Assembly: GCA_051746985.1 (NCBI GenBank)
Contig: JBNJFP010000024.1
Location: 1 to 43,626, forward strand
Direction: 5' to 3'
Source: Fodinibius sp051746985
GTDB lineage: Bacteria > Bacteroidota > Rhodothermia > Balneolales > Balneolaceae
DNA length: 43,626 bases
Positions 1-8,689 of this stretch are shown here, piece after piece. Made by a program: the position numbers and the translations under genes. A model generated the notes under the pieces. It worked only from the letters and a program-made list of their open reading frames with translations. It made no database searches and was not told the DNA's origin. Within the stretch, counting starts at the first letter, position 1. Every line of letters starts with the position of its first letter.

Positions 1-81
1 AATTACGATCCGGAGTAATAGAACACAGATTACATTAAGGATTACGAAACTCCGGCAATTTCATCTATCCATGTGTTCCTA

Positions 82-118
82 AAAATAAAAAAGCCCGCAA
101 GCTTTCGCCTGCGGGCTT
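82..118 (-). terminator. Rho-independent terminator after the SusCD operon
   Basis: Perfect 9-bp arms (91-99 and 110-118) enclose a 10-nt loop. On the minus strand the stem is followed by a T-rich tract (81-92 on the plus strand is nearly all A). It sits 28 bp past the SusD-like stop codon, so it should end the minus-strand transcript. The rest of 1-145 holds no recognisable gene. Confidence 0.9.
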
Positions 119-145
119 AAGATCTACTAAAAAAAGCGGAAATTA

Positions 146-1459
146 TTATATCTCTGGATTTTCTGGTGTATTGGGATTATTTATCCGCTCCTGTTGAGGA
201 TAGGGATAATAATTGCGATTCCGTTCGGAGCTGAACCCTTGCTGAGGTGCCGGACGTCCCAGCCTGCGGGCATCCTCAAAGCGCATCCCGCTCAGGAATA
301 ATTCGGCTGAACGCTGTCGATAGATCTCTTCCTCTAATGAAGCATCATCCGTTGCGCCCGTATAGGCACCGAGATTAGCCCCCACGCCAAAAGCATCTTC
401 CGAAGCTTCTTTAGTGCGTACCTCGTTGATCTCATCCACGGCCAGTCCCGGTTGGTCCAATCCGAGATATGCCTCTGCACGGACCAAGTACATTTCGCCC
501 GGCAAATAAACGGGAATAGAAGCATCGGCGGCGTCAAAGAAACCTGCCAGTAAATCTGACTCAAAAGCGTTAGGCTCACTTTCCAGGTCTTCCTCAATCA
601 GATAAAAGTCGAGGCGCTCATCTCCTGCTTCCGTCAGCGTGGACCCAAAGTCATCCTGCGGCAAGTAATCTTCGCTCACATACACATCCTGATAAATGGG
701 ATTTCGTGAGGAAGTTCCATCGTAGTTAAACACAGACTGCGCACTTAAGTCCACAGCGTCTGCATAATCGATAGCCGCCTGGTGGTTACCAGCGAATAAA
801 TTATACCGCGCCAACAGAGCATTAATGGTGTTGGGAATATCAAATCCCGGCAGCGTTACCGTAAGCGTTCCCGGCAGATTAGCCGTTAGCGCCTCGGCCT
901 CCTCAAGGAGGCTGATGGCCTCAGCAAGAACGTCATCACGCGATTGAAACGCAGCATCCCCCTCAATGGAGGTGGTAATGGGAGCCTGTTCATAGTTTTG
1001 AATCACATATCCCAGCGCCATGGCCTTGTAAATATGAGCCAAAACCTGAACTTCGGTCAACTCTTCGTCAGAAAGCTGAACGTTAGGAGCATTTTCGATT
1101 AACAAATCGCCCATCTCTACCACCCGGTATAGTCGCGACCAGAGCTGCAGGATACTGGCGTTTTCATCGGGAATAGCATTGCCACCCTCTTCGAGCTCCT
1201 GGAGATTGGCAAATGTTGTGTTGATGGCAAACTCCCGGGTACTTACAGCGGGAATTCGAATAATTGCCGGCAAAGCCGTTTCTGCATAATATCCCTGCAT
1301 TCCGGTGGCAAAGGTCAATATTCCTTCTCGAGAATTTAGCACGTCCTCATCAGTTCCCGCATTGGGGTCTGACACCTCGAGGGAACACTGCACCAGAAAC
1401 AGCGACAACAAACCTACCAGTATAGTGTGTTTACGTATCATATTTTTAAATAATTTCAT
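146..1459 (-). CDS. RagB/SusD-family outer-membrane nutrient-binding lipoprotein
   Basis: This 437-aa protein is the surface glycan- or peptide-binding partner of the SusC-like receptor just upstream. The N-terminus has a basic start, a hydrophobic core and a lipobox ending LFLVQC at about residue 25, so it should be lipid-anchored. The C-terminal third carries features typical of SusD proteins (YLVRAEAYLGL, then an RSAELFLSGMRFEDARRLGR region). Its Shine-Dalgarno AGGAGG (1468-1473) overlaps the stop codon of the receptor gene and lies 8 nt from the ATG, so translation is tightly linked. It is somewhat shorter than the Bacteroides prototypes. The ligand cannot be read from the sequence; neighbouring genes suggest amino-sugar glycans or muropeptides. 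Confidence 0.93.
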   Translation of the reverse strand: MKLFKNMIRKHTILVGLLSLFLVQCSLEVSDPNAGTDEDVLNSREGILTFATGMQGYYAETALPAIIRIPAVSTREFAINTTFANLQELEEGGNAIPDENASILQLWSRLYRVVEMGDLLIENAPNVQLSDEELTEVQVLAHIYKAMALGYVIQNYEQAPITTSIEGDAAFQSRDDVLAEAISLLEEAEALTANLPGTLTVTLPGFDIPNTINALLARYNLFAGNHQAAIDYADAVDLSAQSVFNYDGTSSRNPIYQDVYVSEDYLPQDDFGSTLTEAGDERLDFYLIEEDLESEPNAFESDLLAGFFDAADASIPVYLPGEMYLVRAEAYLGLDQPGLAVDEINEVRTKEASEDAFGVGANLGAYTGATDDASLEEEIYRQRSAELFLSGMRFEDARRLGRPAPQQGFSSERNRNYYPYPQQERINNPNTPENPEI

Positions 1460-1471
1460 ATGTGATTCCTC

Positions 1472-4396
1472 CTAAAAATTAGCCGTTAAACTGAACTGAA
1501 CGCTTCTCGGAATCGGTACTTCAACAAAGTCGAAACCTCGAACGGCGGTGCGTTGCCCGGCCGTATTAATTTCCGGATCGTATCCGCTGTAGGAATCAAT
1601 GGAAAAGAGATTCCGGCCACTCAGTCGCAGTCGCAAGCTTTCGAGTCCGGCAAACTCTGTAAAAATAGTACGAGATACCGAAAGTTCACGAAGCTTCAAA
1701 TACGAGGCGTCTTCAACCCAGTTTTCAAAGATACCCGAAACACGCTGACTGTATCCTTCGGGGAGATCCCCTTCGAGTTCACGTCCATAGGGATCGTGAA
1801 GGGTTCCAAAAACTGGAATGGCAGCCAAACGGCGGGTAAAGTTCAGCACTTCGTTGCCATAGGAGAAATCCATTTGGGCACGAATGTTCCAATGCTTGCC
1901 TATTTGCAATTCATTGATGAAAGAGCCCGTAAAATCGGCATTGGCATCACCAATTACTTTTGCCTCGGATGCAATCGGTAAATCATTATCGTCATATTGA
2001 ATGTTTCCATCATCATCACGCTCAAAACCTGCGCCATAAAATGCACCAAGCGGCTCCCCATTAACGGCTGCCACAAAGCCACCGAACGAATCAGGTAACT
2101 GCAGTACATCCTCTTCGAGACCGTCCACTTCATTCTCATTTCGAGAATAGTTAAAAGAGGTGGTCCATTGAAGGTTTCGGCTATTTACCGGAACGGCTTT
2201 TACCAATAGTTCGATACCCCTGTTGGTAAGTTCGCCAAAGTTACCGAGTTGAGAACTGTATCCTGTTGTGGGCGCAATAGAACGGTTTAACAGCAAATCG
2301 GTGGTTTGCTGGTCGTACCAGCTAAATTCTACCGACATACGATCCTCAAAAAAGCTCGCATCTATACCCAGTTCCAGTTCTCGCTGGCGTTCGGGCTTAA
2401 TATTGATGGCCCCGCGATTACTTGATGGCAATAGGGCTGTTTGTCCGGATACGGAGGTAGGTGAAAACCGTGTAAAGCGATCATAGGCTCCAATAGCCGT
2501 AAGTCCGCCCGACTCACCCAACGATGCCCGAAATTTAAGGCTTGACACATAGTCGCCAAGCGATGAATTCTGCCAAAAGTCCTCTTCAGAAATCAGATAC
2601 GATCCACTGACTTTGGGATAAAATTGCCAGCGTTCATCAGCTCCAAATGATGATGAAGCATCAAATCGGCCGGCCACGGTTGCAAAAAGCTTGTCTTTCC
2701 ATCCAAGCGTTTCCTGGCCAAAAATTCCATAGACAACCAACTCTGAACGCGATTCGCCCGGAGCGTCATAGTCAGCACCGCCGGAAACGGTTTCTACGAA
2801 AGGACTCAGTTCACGCGCCTGAATGCCAACCGTTTCAACATCCTCGTACTGCATGGTTCCACCAATAAGTGTGGTTGATTCCAGATCAGCCGAGAGATTG
2901 GTAGCATAGCGAAGGTTTAAATCATTATTAAGCTGCAGGTTTGTTCGCTCTCCTCGTCGAGAAAACCCTTGTCCTAAGCCCGGCGCTGTGGTGCCCACCG
3001 GAATATAGAAAGTGGAATTCTGCGAGTATGAATCCAATCCCAGCGTATAGTCGATAGATATTTTATCGGTTGGAACCAAGTTCAGCGAAGCGTTGGTAAG
3101 CACGCGACTTACGTTTTGTTTGACCTCATATTTATCAATAGCCTCTACTGGATTTACCAAAATACCATCGGTGGGGTACTCATTGGTTTCGGGATCGGGA
3201 CGAGGATCATACGTATTTGGACCGAAAATAAAACCGGTTAATACCCCGTAATTATCATTCAATCCACCATTCGGAACTTCATCGGTATCACTATAGGTAT
3301 AGGTCGTATTAAAAGTGAGCGACGCCCAATCATTTAACTCCTGGTCCAGATTAAGGCGGCCATTTGCACGGTTATACTTGCTGCCCTCAGTAACACCTTG
3401 GTTAGAGTAGAATCCACCTGACGCATAGTAGCGCGTACTTTCGGTACCGCCCGAAATGCTCAAGTTTTGCTCGGTACCGTAAGCGGTACGGAAAATATAA
3501 TCCTGATGATCAAATCGCTCAACCTCATTGCCGGCAGCATCAACGGGAGATTCATTGACCTTCAGCGTTTCACGAACATTATCGCGATTAAATTTTGTGC
3601 TGTAGGTAATTTTTGGTTCTCCGGATTCTCCCTTTTTAGTAAAGATCTGAACAACCCCGTTATTCGCTCGGGATCCATAAAGCGCAGCAGCAGCCGCTCC
3701 TTTCACGACCTCGATGCGTTCAATATCATTGGGATTGATATCGACCATTCGGTTCTGGGAATATCCTCCCAAACTCAGCAGCTCAGGCGAATCGTTATTG
3801 ACGATCACCCCATCAATAATATACAGCGGGTCTGCCGAACCTAACAGGGTTCCCGTTCCGCGTAGTCGTACACTCATACCACCGGCGGGATTACCAGAGT
3901 TTTGTTGGATAGTAGCACCGGAAATTTTCCCAGATAGTGCCCGATCTACCGATAAGGCTCCAGAAGCCTCTAATTCATCCGCTGAAACCGTGGAAATGGT
4001 ATTTCCAAGCTGACGCTTTTCCGTCAAAGCTGATGCACCGGTAACAACAATCTCTTCTTGACCGATGATATCCTGATCCAGGGCAATTGTACCCAGATCT
4101 ACGTCTTGCTCATTGCCCAGCTCAACCTCTTGGTTTATCGTCCGGTATCCTACAAAAGAGATGCGCAAATTATAGGTTCCGGGTTCAAGGTTAGCAGTAA
4201 ATTCGAAATTGCCATCTACATCAGCAGAGGTACCAATGGTGGTCCCTTCTACGCTAATGTTAGCTCCCGTAAGCGGGTCTTCTGTGCGTTCGTCTATCAA
4301 TGTACCTGTAATAGTGTACTCTACATCTTGCGCCTGCATGGCAAGCGGCAAAAGCAGCAGAAAGACAAACGATAGTAATCGTATCCGATTTGTCAT
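1472..4396 (-). CDS. SusC/RagA-family TonB-dependent outer-membrane receptor
   Basis: This 974-aa protein is a TonB-dependent transporter that imports oligomers bound by its SusD partner. A signal peptide (about residues 1-22, ending AMAQA before QDV) is followed by a CarboxypepD_reg-like beta-sandwich (about 25-115). Next comes the plug domain, with the SusC hallmark ADPLYIIDGVIVNN and ERIEVVKGAAAAALYGSRA, then a long beta-barrel ending in the aromatic residue F. The ATG has a GAAGG ribosome site. Only 12 bp separate it from the SusD gene. It lies 47 bp downstream of the GH18 gene and is probably co-transcribed with it. The family call is secure; the substrate is not. Confidence 0.95.
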   Translation of the reverse strand: MTNRIRLLSFVFLLLLPLAMQAQDVEYTITGTLIDERTEDPLTGANISVEGTTIGTSADVDGNFEFTANLEPGTYNLRISFVGYRTINQEVELGNEQDVDLGTIALDQDIIGQEEIVVTGASALTEKRQLGNTISTVSADELEASGALSVDRALSGKISGATIQQNSGNPAGGMSVRLRGTGTLLGSADPLYIIDGVIVNNDSPELLSLGGYSQNRMVDINPNDIERIEVVKGAAAAALYGSRANNGVVQIFTKKGESGEPKITYSTKFNRDNVRETLKVNESPVDAAGNEVERFDHQDYIFRTAYGTEQNLSISGGTESTRYYASGGFYSNQGVTEGSKYNRANGRLNLDQELNDWASLTFNTTYTYSDTDEVPNGGLNDNYGVLTGFIFGPNTYDPRPDPETNEYPTDGILVNPVEAIDKYEVKQNVSRVLTNASLNLVPTDKISIDYTLGLDSYSQNSTFYIPVGTTAPGLGQGFSRRGERTNLQLNNDLNLRYATNLSADLESTTLIGGTMQYEDVETVGIQARELSPFVETVSGGADYDAPGESRSELVVYGIFGQETLGWKDKLFATVAGRFDASSSFGADERWQFYPKVSGSYLISEEDFWQNSSLGDYVSSLKFRASLGESGGLTAIGAYDRFTRFSPTSVSGQTALLPSSNRGAINIKPERQRELELGIDASFFEDRMSVEFSWYDQQTTDLLLNRSIAPTTGYSSQLGNFGELTNRGIELLVKAVPVNSRNLQWTTSFNYSRNENEVDGLEEDVLQLPDSFGGFVAAVNGEPLGAFYGAGFERDDDGNIQYDDNDLPIASEAKVIGDANADFTGSFINELQIGKHWNIRAQMDFSYGNEVLNFTRRLAAIPVFGTLHDPYGRELEGDLPEGYSQRVSGIFENWVEDASYLKLRELSVSRTIFTEFAGLESLRLRLSGRNLFSIDSYSGYDPEINTAGQRTAVRGFDFVEVPIPRSVQFSLTANF

Positions 4397-4443
4397 AAAT
4401 GAGCCTTCTTTTTATTAATTGTTAGGGTTTATTGTAGTAAAAA

Positions 4444-5529
4444 TCACTGTGCTACAGTTTGTGCGTTAATCTTTTTCCATACTTCGGGGTCTTCCTGGCC
4501 CAGTCGCCAAACTGAGATCCCCCGCAGCTGGTACTCTTCTAAGAGATCCAGTTTCGGCTCGATGGATCGGGCATCTTCAACAAAAGCGTATTCAAAAACG
4601 CCATCGTGATTCCAAAGCGCATAATGTGTTTGATGATCTTCGAGCCACACCAATTCGGCGTCGTAGCGTTCCGCCAATCCCATCACTTTTTCATAGGAAG
4701 CTCCTCGTCCGTTCACAAATCCACCTTGCTCATCATTATAATCAGCAAACCAGTAGTTGGAATAGAATGGAATACCCAGCGATATTTTTTGGGGATCTAT
4801 CTGTAGATCCAACATATATTCTACCATTTCTCGGATCCAGCCAACGCTTGCAACGGGGCCGGGCGGCGTCCGTCGCGTGTGTTGAGAGTATGTCATCAGC
4901 GAAAGAAAATCGCCCGCTTCAGCCATCGCTTTTAAGTCATAGGCACCGCGCCAGTATTCGTATAAAAACCGATGATATTCTGTTTTCAAATCGAAATGGG
5001 TGTTGGTAGGTACCACTGCTGCCGAAAGCGACAGATCTTGCTCATGAAAAGCGTGGGCCGTTTTACGATAAAAATTAGTGAACGCCTGCCGATCGTTGAT
5101 ATGAATATTCTCAAAATCAAATTGCCAACCAGCATAGTCGTGCTCAAGCGCCAAATCAACCATCATGTTGATGGTCCGTTCCTGGGCTGACGAATCCTGT
5201 AAAAAATCATGGAACAGCTCACGATCGAAACCAGGATTTACAACCAGCGGGATTACCTCAATATCTTTTTCTCGCGCAATTTCCATCACCCGGCTATCTA
5301 CCTCTCCCCATAAAACCCCGGTTTTAGATATTGAATAGGTCTGGGGAGCTACTATCGAAATAGCATCACTATTCGCTTTAAAACTTTGAAAGGAGTCCTC
5401 GGTATCAACGTAATAGAAGAGATTCTCAGCATTATATTGGGCATGCAGATCAGACGAAGCGAAAAGAAATAATCCCAATAATCCAAAGAAGATCCAACCT
5501 TTAGTACCTTTGTTAGTCTCGTATCCCAT
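4444..5529 (-). CDS. Secreted glycoside hydrolase family 18 protein (YaaH/SleL-like)
   Basis: This 361-aa protein has a signal peptide (core WIFFGLLGLFLF, likely cleavage after DLHA) and a single GH18 TIM barrel. The catalytic-strand motif reads YAGWQFDFENI. The canonical DGxDxDxE is present as AGxQxDxE, with the last Asp and the catalytic Glu kept. Replacement of the middle Asp by an amide residue also occurs in the spore-cortex GH18 enzymes of the YaaH/SleL type, which cut peptidoglycan. Substrate-assisted cleavage of beta-1,4 GlcNAc linkages in chitin or peptidoglycan is therefore likely. Its place between a serine hydrolase gene and a SusC gene fits breakdown of amino-sugar polymers. There is no LysM or carbohydrate-binding module. 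Confidence 0.85.
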   Translation of the reverse strand: MGYETNKGTKGWIFFGLLGLFLFASSDLHAQYNAENLFYYVDTEDSFQSFKANSDAISIVAPQTYSISKTGVLWGEVDSRVMEIAREKDIEVIPLVVNPGFDRELFHDFLQDSSAQERTINMMVDLALEHDYAGWQFDFENIHINDRQAFTNFYRKTAHAFHEQDLSLSAAVVPTNTHFDLKTEYHRFLYEYWRGAYDLKAMAEAGDFLSLMTYSQHTRRTPPGPVASVGWIREMVEYMLDLQIDPQKISLGIPFYSNYWFADYNDEQGGFVNGRGASYEKVMGLAERYDAELVWLEDHQTHYALWNHDGVFEYAFVEDARSIEPKLDLLEEYQLRGISVWRLGQEDPEVWKKINAQTVAQ

Positions 5530-5607
5530 AAACCATAGCCCTCATAGCTGTTAGAAAATGTCCTTTCTCTAACCTACTAAAAAAATACGAAACCACATAT
5601 AGTGAAC

Positions 5608-6834
5608 TTATTTTTTCACGGCCTCATCAAAGATGGCCTGACGCAACGGTCCTAAATTAAAATACGAGCCGCTCTCATCGGGACCTACATGCTGCCGGTT
5701 GGTAAGCAAAATTATGGAAAGCGAATCTTGCGGCACTATCTGGATATTGGTGCCCGTAAAACCGGTGTGCCCAACCGTTCCCTTGGGACTCCCTTCCGCG
5801 GAAATAAAACCCTTATCCATGGCCCAACCCAAGGCGTTGCCAAAGTCATCTTCGGTCAAAAACGTATCAATGACATTTTTTGAAATGAGATGCTGGTCTT
5901 TATATGTCCCATCGTTTATCAGAAGATCAACCAGCACTTGTAAATCATCAATAGTTGAAAACAATCCCGCATGTCCTGCTACACCGCCATTAGCATACCA
6001 AGCGTTGCCGTCATTGACCTCCCCGTGTAACGTATATTGGCGCCAAGCATCCCACGCCTCCGGATCCTCATCCACGCGGTAGCCAAAGTCATCATCATAT
6101 ACCATCTTTTTTTCAAAGGGATTTCCATGCGAGGTTGCAGTAATTTTGTCGTATCCCTTTTCCAGTGGATTAAATGCCGTATGAGCGAGCTCCAACGGCT
6201 TAAAAAGTTGTTCCTGCAAAAATTCATCGAGCTTTTGACCTGAAACATTTTCGATGACATCCCCCAATAACATAAATCCCAGATCGCTGTAATGCCGCTC
6301 TTCCCCAACCCTCCATTTCAGTGGCAAATCGACAATATATTGGTACCGCTCTTCTTTGTTTTCGGCGTGATAATAGGTCGGCACCCACTGCGCCAACCCC
6401 GCGCTATGGGTTAGAAGGTGACGAATAGTGATCTGGGATTTTTCCCCTTCCTGAAACCCTGGCAAATACTCATGTATCGGATCATCCAGCGCCAGTTTTT
6501 CCTGATCGGCCAACAGCATCACACCAAAGGTCGTGGCCATCACTTTCGTCAGCGACGCCACATCAAACAGATGATCGGTCGTCATTGATTCGGGGTTGTC
6601 GAGCCGTTCTAAATTGTAATCATATTTTTCGGCGTGACCATAAGCTCCCCGATGCAGAACAGAATCACCCCTCTTAATCTGAATCACTGCTCCGGGAATA
6701 TTTCCGGCATCCATTTCTTTCTGGATCAGGCTGTCGATGGCAGGGATTTGCCCGACCTTTTTAGGCTCTACATCGGAATCGGACGTACATCCAACAAATA
6801 TCGTTAATAAAAATACCAGAAATAGTTTGCGCAT
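5608..6834 (-). CDS. Beta-lactamase-fold serine hydrolase lipoprotein (AmiE/YbbE-like candidate)
   Basis: A PF00144-type serine hydrolase. I start it at the ATG at 6834 (408 aa), because this gives a clean lipoprotein leader (MRKLFLVFLLTIFVGC, Cys16). An upstream in-frame GTG at 6873 would place a near-perfect 30-bp palindrome inside the coding region. Catalytic motifs are SLTK (Ser94, Lys97), HYSD as the Tyr motif and HTG in place of KTG. The family includes penicillin-binding-like peptidases, esterases and B. subtilis AmiE (YbbE), an N-acetylmuramyl-L-alanine amidase found in a MurNAc-recycling operon. Next to a symporter, anmK and a GH18, an amidase or muropeptide role is a fair inference, but the motifs do not settle the substrate. 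Confidence 0.88.
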   Translation of the reverse strand: MRKLFLVFLLTIFVGCTSDSDVEPKKVGQIPAIDSLIQKEMDAGNIPGAVIQIKRGDSVLHRGAYGHAEKYDYNLERLDNPESMTTDHLFDVASLTKVMATTFGVMLLADQEKLALDDPIHEYLPGFQEGEKSQITIRHLLTHSAGLAQWVPTYYHAENKEERYQYIVDLPLKWRVGEERHYSDLGFMLLGDVIENVSGQKLDEFLQEQLFKPLELAHTAFNPLEKGYDKITATSHGNPFEKKMVYDDDFGYRVDEDPEAWDAWRQYTLHGEVNDGNAWYANGGVAGHAGLFSTIDDLQVLVDLLINDGTYKDQHLISKNVIDTFLTEDDFGNALGWAMDKGFISAEGSPKGTVGHTGFTGTNIQIVPQDSLSIILLTNRQHVGPDESGSYFNLGPLRQAIFDEAVKK

Positions 6835-6847
6835 AGTTCTTTTGATG

Positions 6848-6877
6848 CGCAGCGATACGGCGCGCCGTATCACTGCG
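6848..6877. repeat. 30-bp near-perfect palindrome in the leader of the serine hydrolase gene
   Basis: The core GATACGGCGCGCCGTATC (6854-6871) is a perfect 18-bp palindrome. It is extended by a further 5-bp pair (CGCAG/CTGCG) after one mismatch on each side. It lies 13 bp upstream of the chosen ATG at 6834, between the symporter and the hydrolase. It could be a REP-like intergenic element or an mRNA hairpin that sets the level of downstream expression. Confidence 0.8.
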
Positions 6878-6914
6878 TCAAGTTATATAATAAATACTTT
6901 TTGAACATCTTACT

Positions 6915-8450
6915 TTAATTATTACGTACCCAATGCGACAGATTTCCAACAATCAGAACAATGGCACTTCCTACCACCGTATATAACGGCCAGGCAATAA
7001 CCAGCGGCTCACCGGGCAAAATACTGTGGATCGGTCCCTCCACCATAAATAGCAGCGAAACCAATCCCACAAAAAAGCCAATCATCGCATCCGTTTTATC
7101 TGGCATCTCAGAAAAACGTCCCAATAAAAACGCTCCGAGCAATCCGCCGTAGGTGTAGGAAGCGATTCCAAGTCCTAATTCAACAACGGCTGGACGTTCG
7201 CCCTCCTGAAGCTGCAAAAAGGCAAAAAAGAAGGCCGAGCCTGTTAAAATAACAGCCCACACCATGGTAATAATTCGTGATATCCGAAGATCTTCGGCCT
7301 GGGTATTATCCTTGCCAAAATAAGGTTTGTAGATATCCAGCGTGGTGGACGAAGCCAGGGAGTTAAGCGAAGAGCTGAGACTACTCATGGCCGCGGCAAA
7401 AAGGGATGCAATTATCAATCCTGAAAGGCCCACTGGCAACTGTTCAACAATAAATTTAGCAAAAATTTCATCGGTTGTTGCCAATCCTAAGGCCTCAGCT
7501 GATTGCGCATCATAAAAAGCATACAGCAGTAAGCCAATAAACAGAAACAATCCGAACTGTAGGGCTACCACAACTCCACTCCAGACCAAGGCACGTTGAC
7601 TGTTATCCACGTTGCGGGTGGTAAGCAGCCGCTGCACGATCAGCTGGTCGGTACCGTGCGAGGCGATGGAAAATATGGCGCCACCAATCACTGCAGTAAA
7701 AAAGGTGTAGGGACTGGCAATAGCATCGGCAAATGGCTGATCAAATCCGAAATCCAACAACTGCAGCTTTCCAGCGTCCGCAGCGGTAGCCATTGCACCA
7801 CTCAACCCATTGGGTAGATCAAACAGCATAATACCAATGGCCAGAACTGCCCCGCCCACATACACGCCCATCTGCATCACATCCATCCAGACAACGGCTT
7901 TAATTCCGCCTATAAGTGTATAAACAAGTGTGAGCACGGAAATAACGGCGATGGCAAGTAGGTAAATTTCGAAATCGGCCCAGCCCGTAAACGCACCACC
8001 GAGACGCATAATAATGGCCAATGGAATGGCCGTGGCAAACAACCGTACGCCATCGGCAAGTAAGCGTGTAACCATAAAAGTGGTGCTGGTAGCATTACGC
8101 ATAGAAGGTCCAAATCGCTGCTCCAAAAACTGGTAAGCTGTAGTCTGCTTTCCCTTAAAATAAGCCGGCAGCAGAAACTTGCTCACCAAAACACGTCCAA
8201 TAATATAGCCAAAGGTAATCTGCAAGAATGTAAGATTACCGCCGTAGGCCACTGCAGGAATGCTAATAAATGTAAGAGTACTTGTTTCGGTTGCCACCAC
8301 TGAAAACATCACGGCCCACCAGGGTAATCCTTCTCCCCCCATAAAGTAATCTGAGGTTGATGACTGGCGGCCAGCGGCATAAATACCCAGTCCGGCTACC
8401 CCCAACAAGTAAATAATGATGACGATGTAATCAATGATGGAAAATTCCAA
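6915..8450 (-). CDS. Sodium:solute symporter (SSS/SLC5 family)
   Basis: This 511-aa polytopic protein has about 13 hydrophobic segments. The SSS N-terminus shows DYFMGGEGLPWWAVMFS after the first helix, then TETSTLTFISIPAVAYGG, where Na+-site serine/threonine residues are expected. The start is TTG at 8450, supported by a well-placed AGAGG (8456-8460) 5 nt upstream; the next in-frame Met is about 36 residues in, past the first helix. It is the first gene of the minus-strand run that includes the serine hydrolase, GH18 and SusCD. It is divergent from anmK, so import of a GlcNAc- or anhydro-MurNAc-type sugar is a reasonable inference. Confidence 0.93.
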   Translation of the reverse strand: MEFSIIDYIVIIIYLLGVAGLGIYAAGRQSSTSDYFMGGEGLPWWAVMFSVVATETSTLTFISIPAVAYGGNLTFLQITFGYIIGRVLVSKFLLPAYFKGKQTTAYQFLEQRFGPSMRNATSTTFMVTRLLADGVRLFATAIPLAIIMRLGGAFTGWADFEIYLLAIAVISVLTLVYTLIGGIKAVVWMDVMQMGVYVGGAVLAIGIMLFDLPNGLSGAMATAADAGKLQLLDFGFDQPFADAIASPYTFFTAVIGGAIFSIASHGTDQLIVQRLLTTRNVDNSQRALVWSGVVVALQFGLFLFIGLLLYAFYDAQSAEALGLATTDEIFAKFIVEQLPVGLSGLIIASLFAAAMSSLSSSLNSLASSTTLDIYKPYFGKDNTQAEDLRISRIITMVWAVILTGSAFFFAFLQLQEGERPAVVELGLGIASYTYGGLLGAFLLGRFSEMPDKTDAMIGFFVGLVSLLFMVEGPIHSILPGEPLVIAWPLYTVVGSAIVLIVGNLSHWVRNN

Positions 8451-8606
8451 AAAGACCTCTTTTTTGAGTTTACTATTACAGACTGTGGCTATTTCTCATA
8501 AACTGAGCACGGCTTCTCAAAAATCAGCGGGCAATATTATAGCGATTTATTTTTACGATTCCACCAATCCAAACAAACATTTACATTGCCTGCTACTTTC
8601 GGGTGG

Positions 8607-8624
8607 CACCAAAAATATTTGGTG
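8607..8624. promoter_or_regulatory. Palindrome in the symporter/anmK divergent promoter region
   Basis: CACCAAA (8607-8613) and TTTGGTG (8618-8624) form perfect 7-bp arms with a 4-bp AT-rich spacer. It lies 65 bp before the anmK start, in the 239-bp region from which the symporter and anmK diverge. The shape suits a dimeric repressor operator, but it does not match the LacI-type sites found elsewhere in this window. Confidence 0.4.
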
Positions 8625-8689
8625 TTTGTTTTGCATTAAGCCACTAAGAATAATATCTATCACCTGACTTTTAAGAATTACGGTAATAC

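Noticed and set aside
10..55. CCGGAGT/ACTCCGG pair at the left edge
   Set aside because: Seven-base arms 32 bp apart at the window edge are too weak to call without flanking sequence.
6835..6873. Longer serine hydrolase start at GTG 6873
   Set aside because: It would encode a palindrome as protein, lacks a ribosome site and would bury the lipoprotein signal behind 13 extra residues.
8438..8449. TGGAAAATTCCA palindrome at the start of the symporter gene as a fourth LacI site
   Set aside because: It is 12 rather than 14 bp, lacks the CC/CG centre and lies within coding sequence; likely chance.
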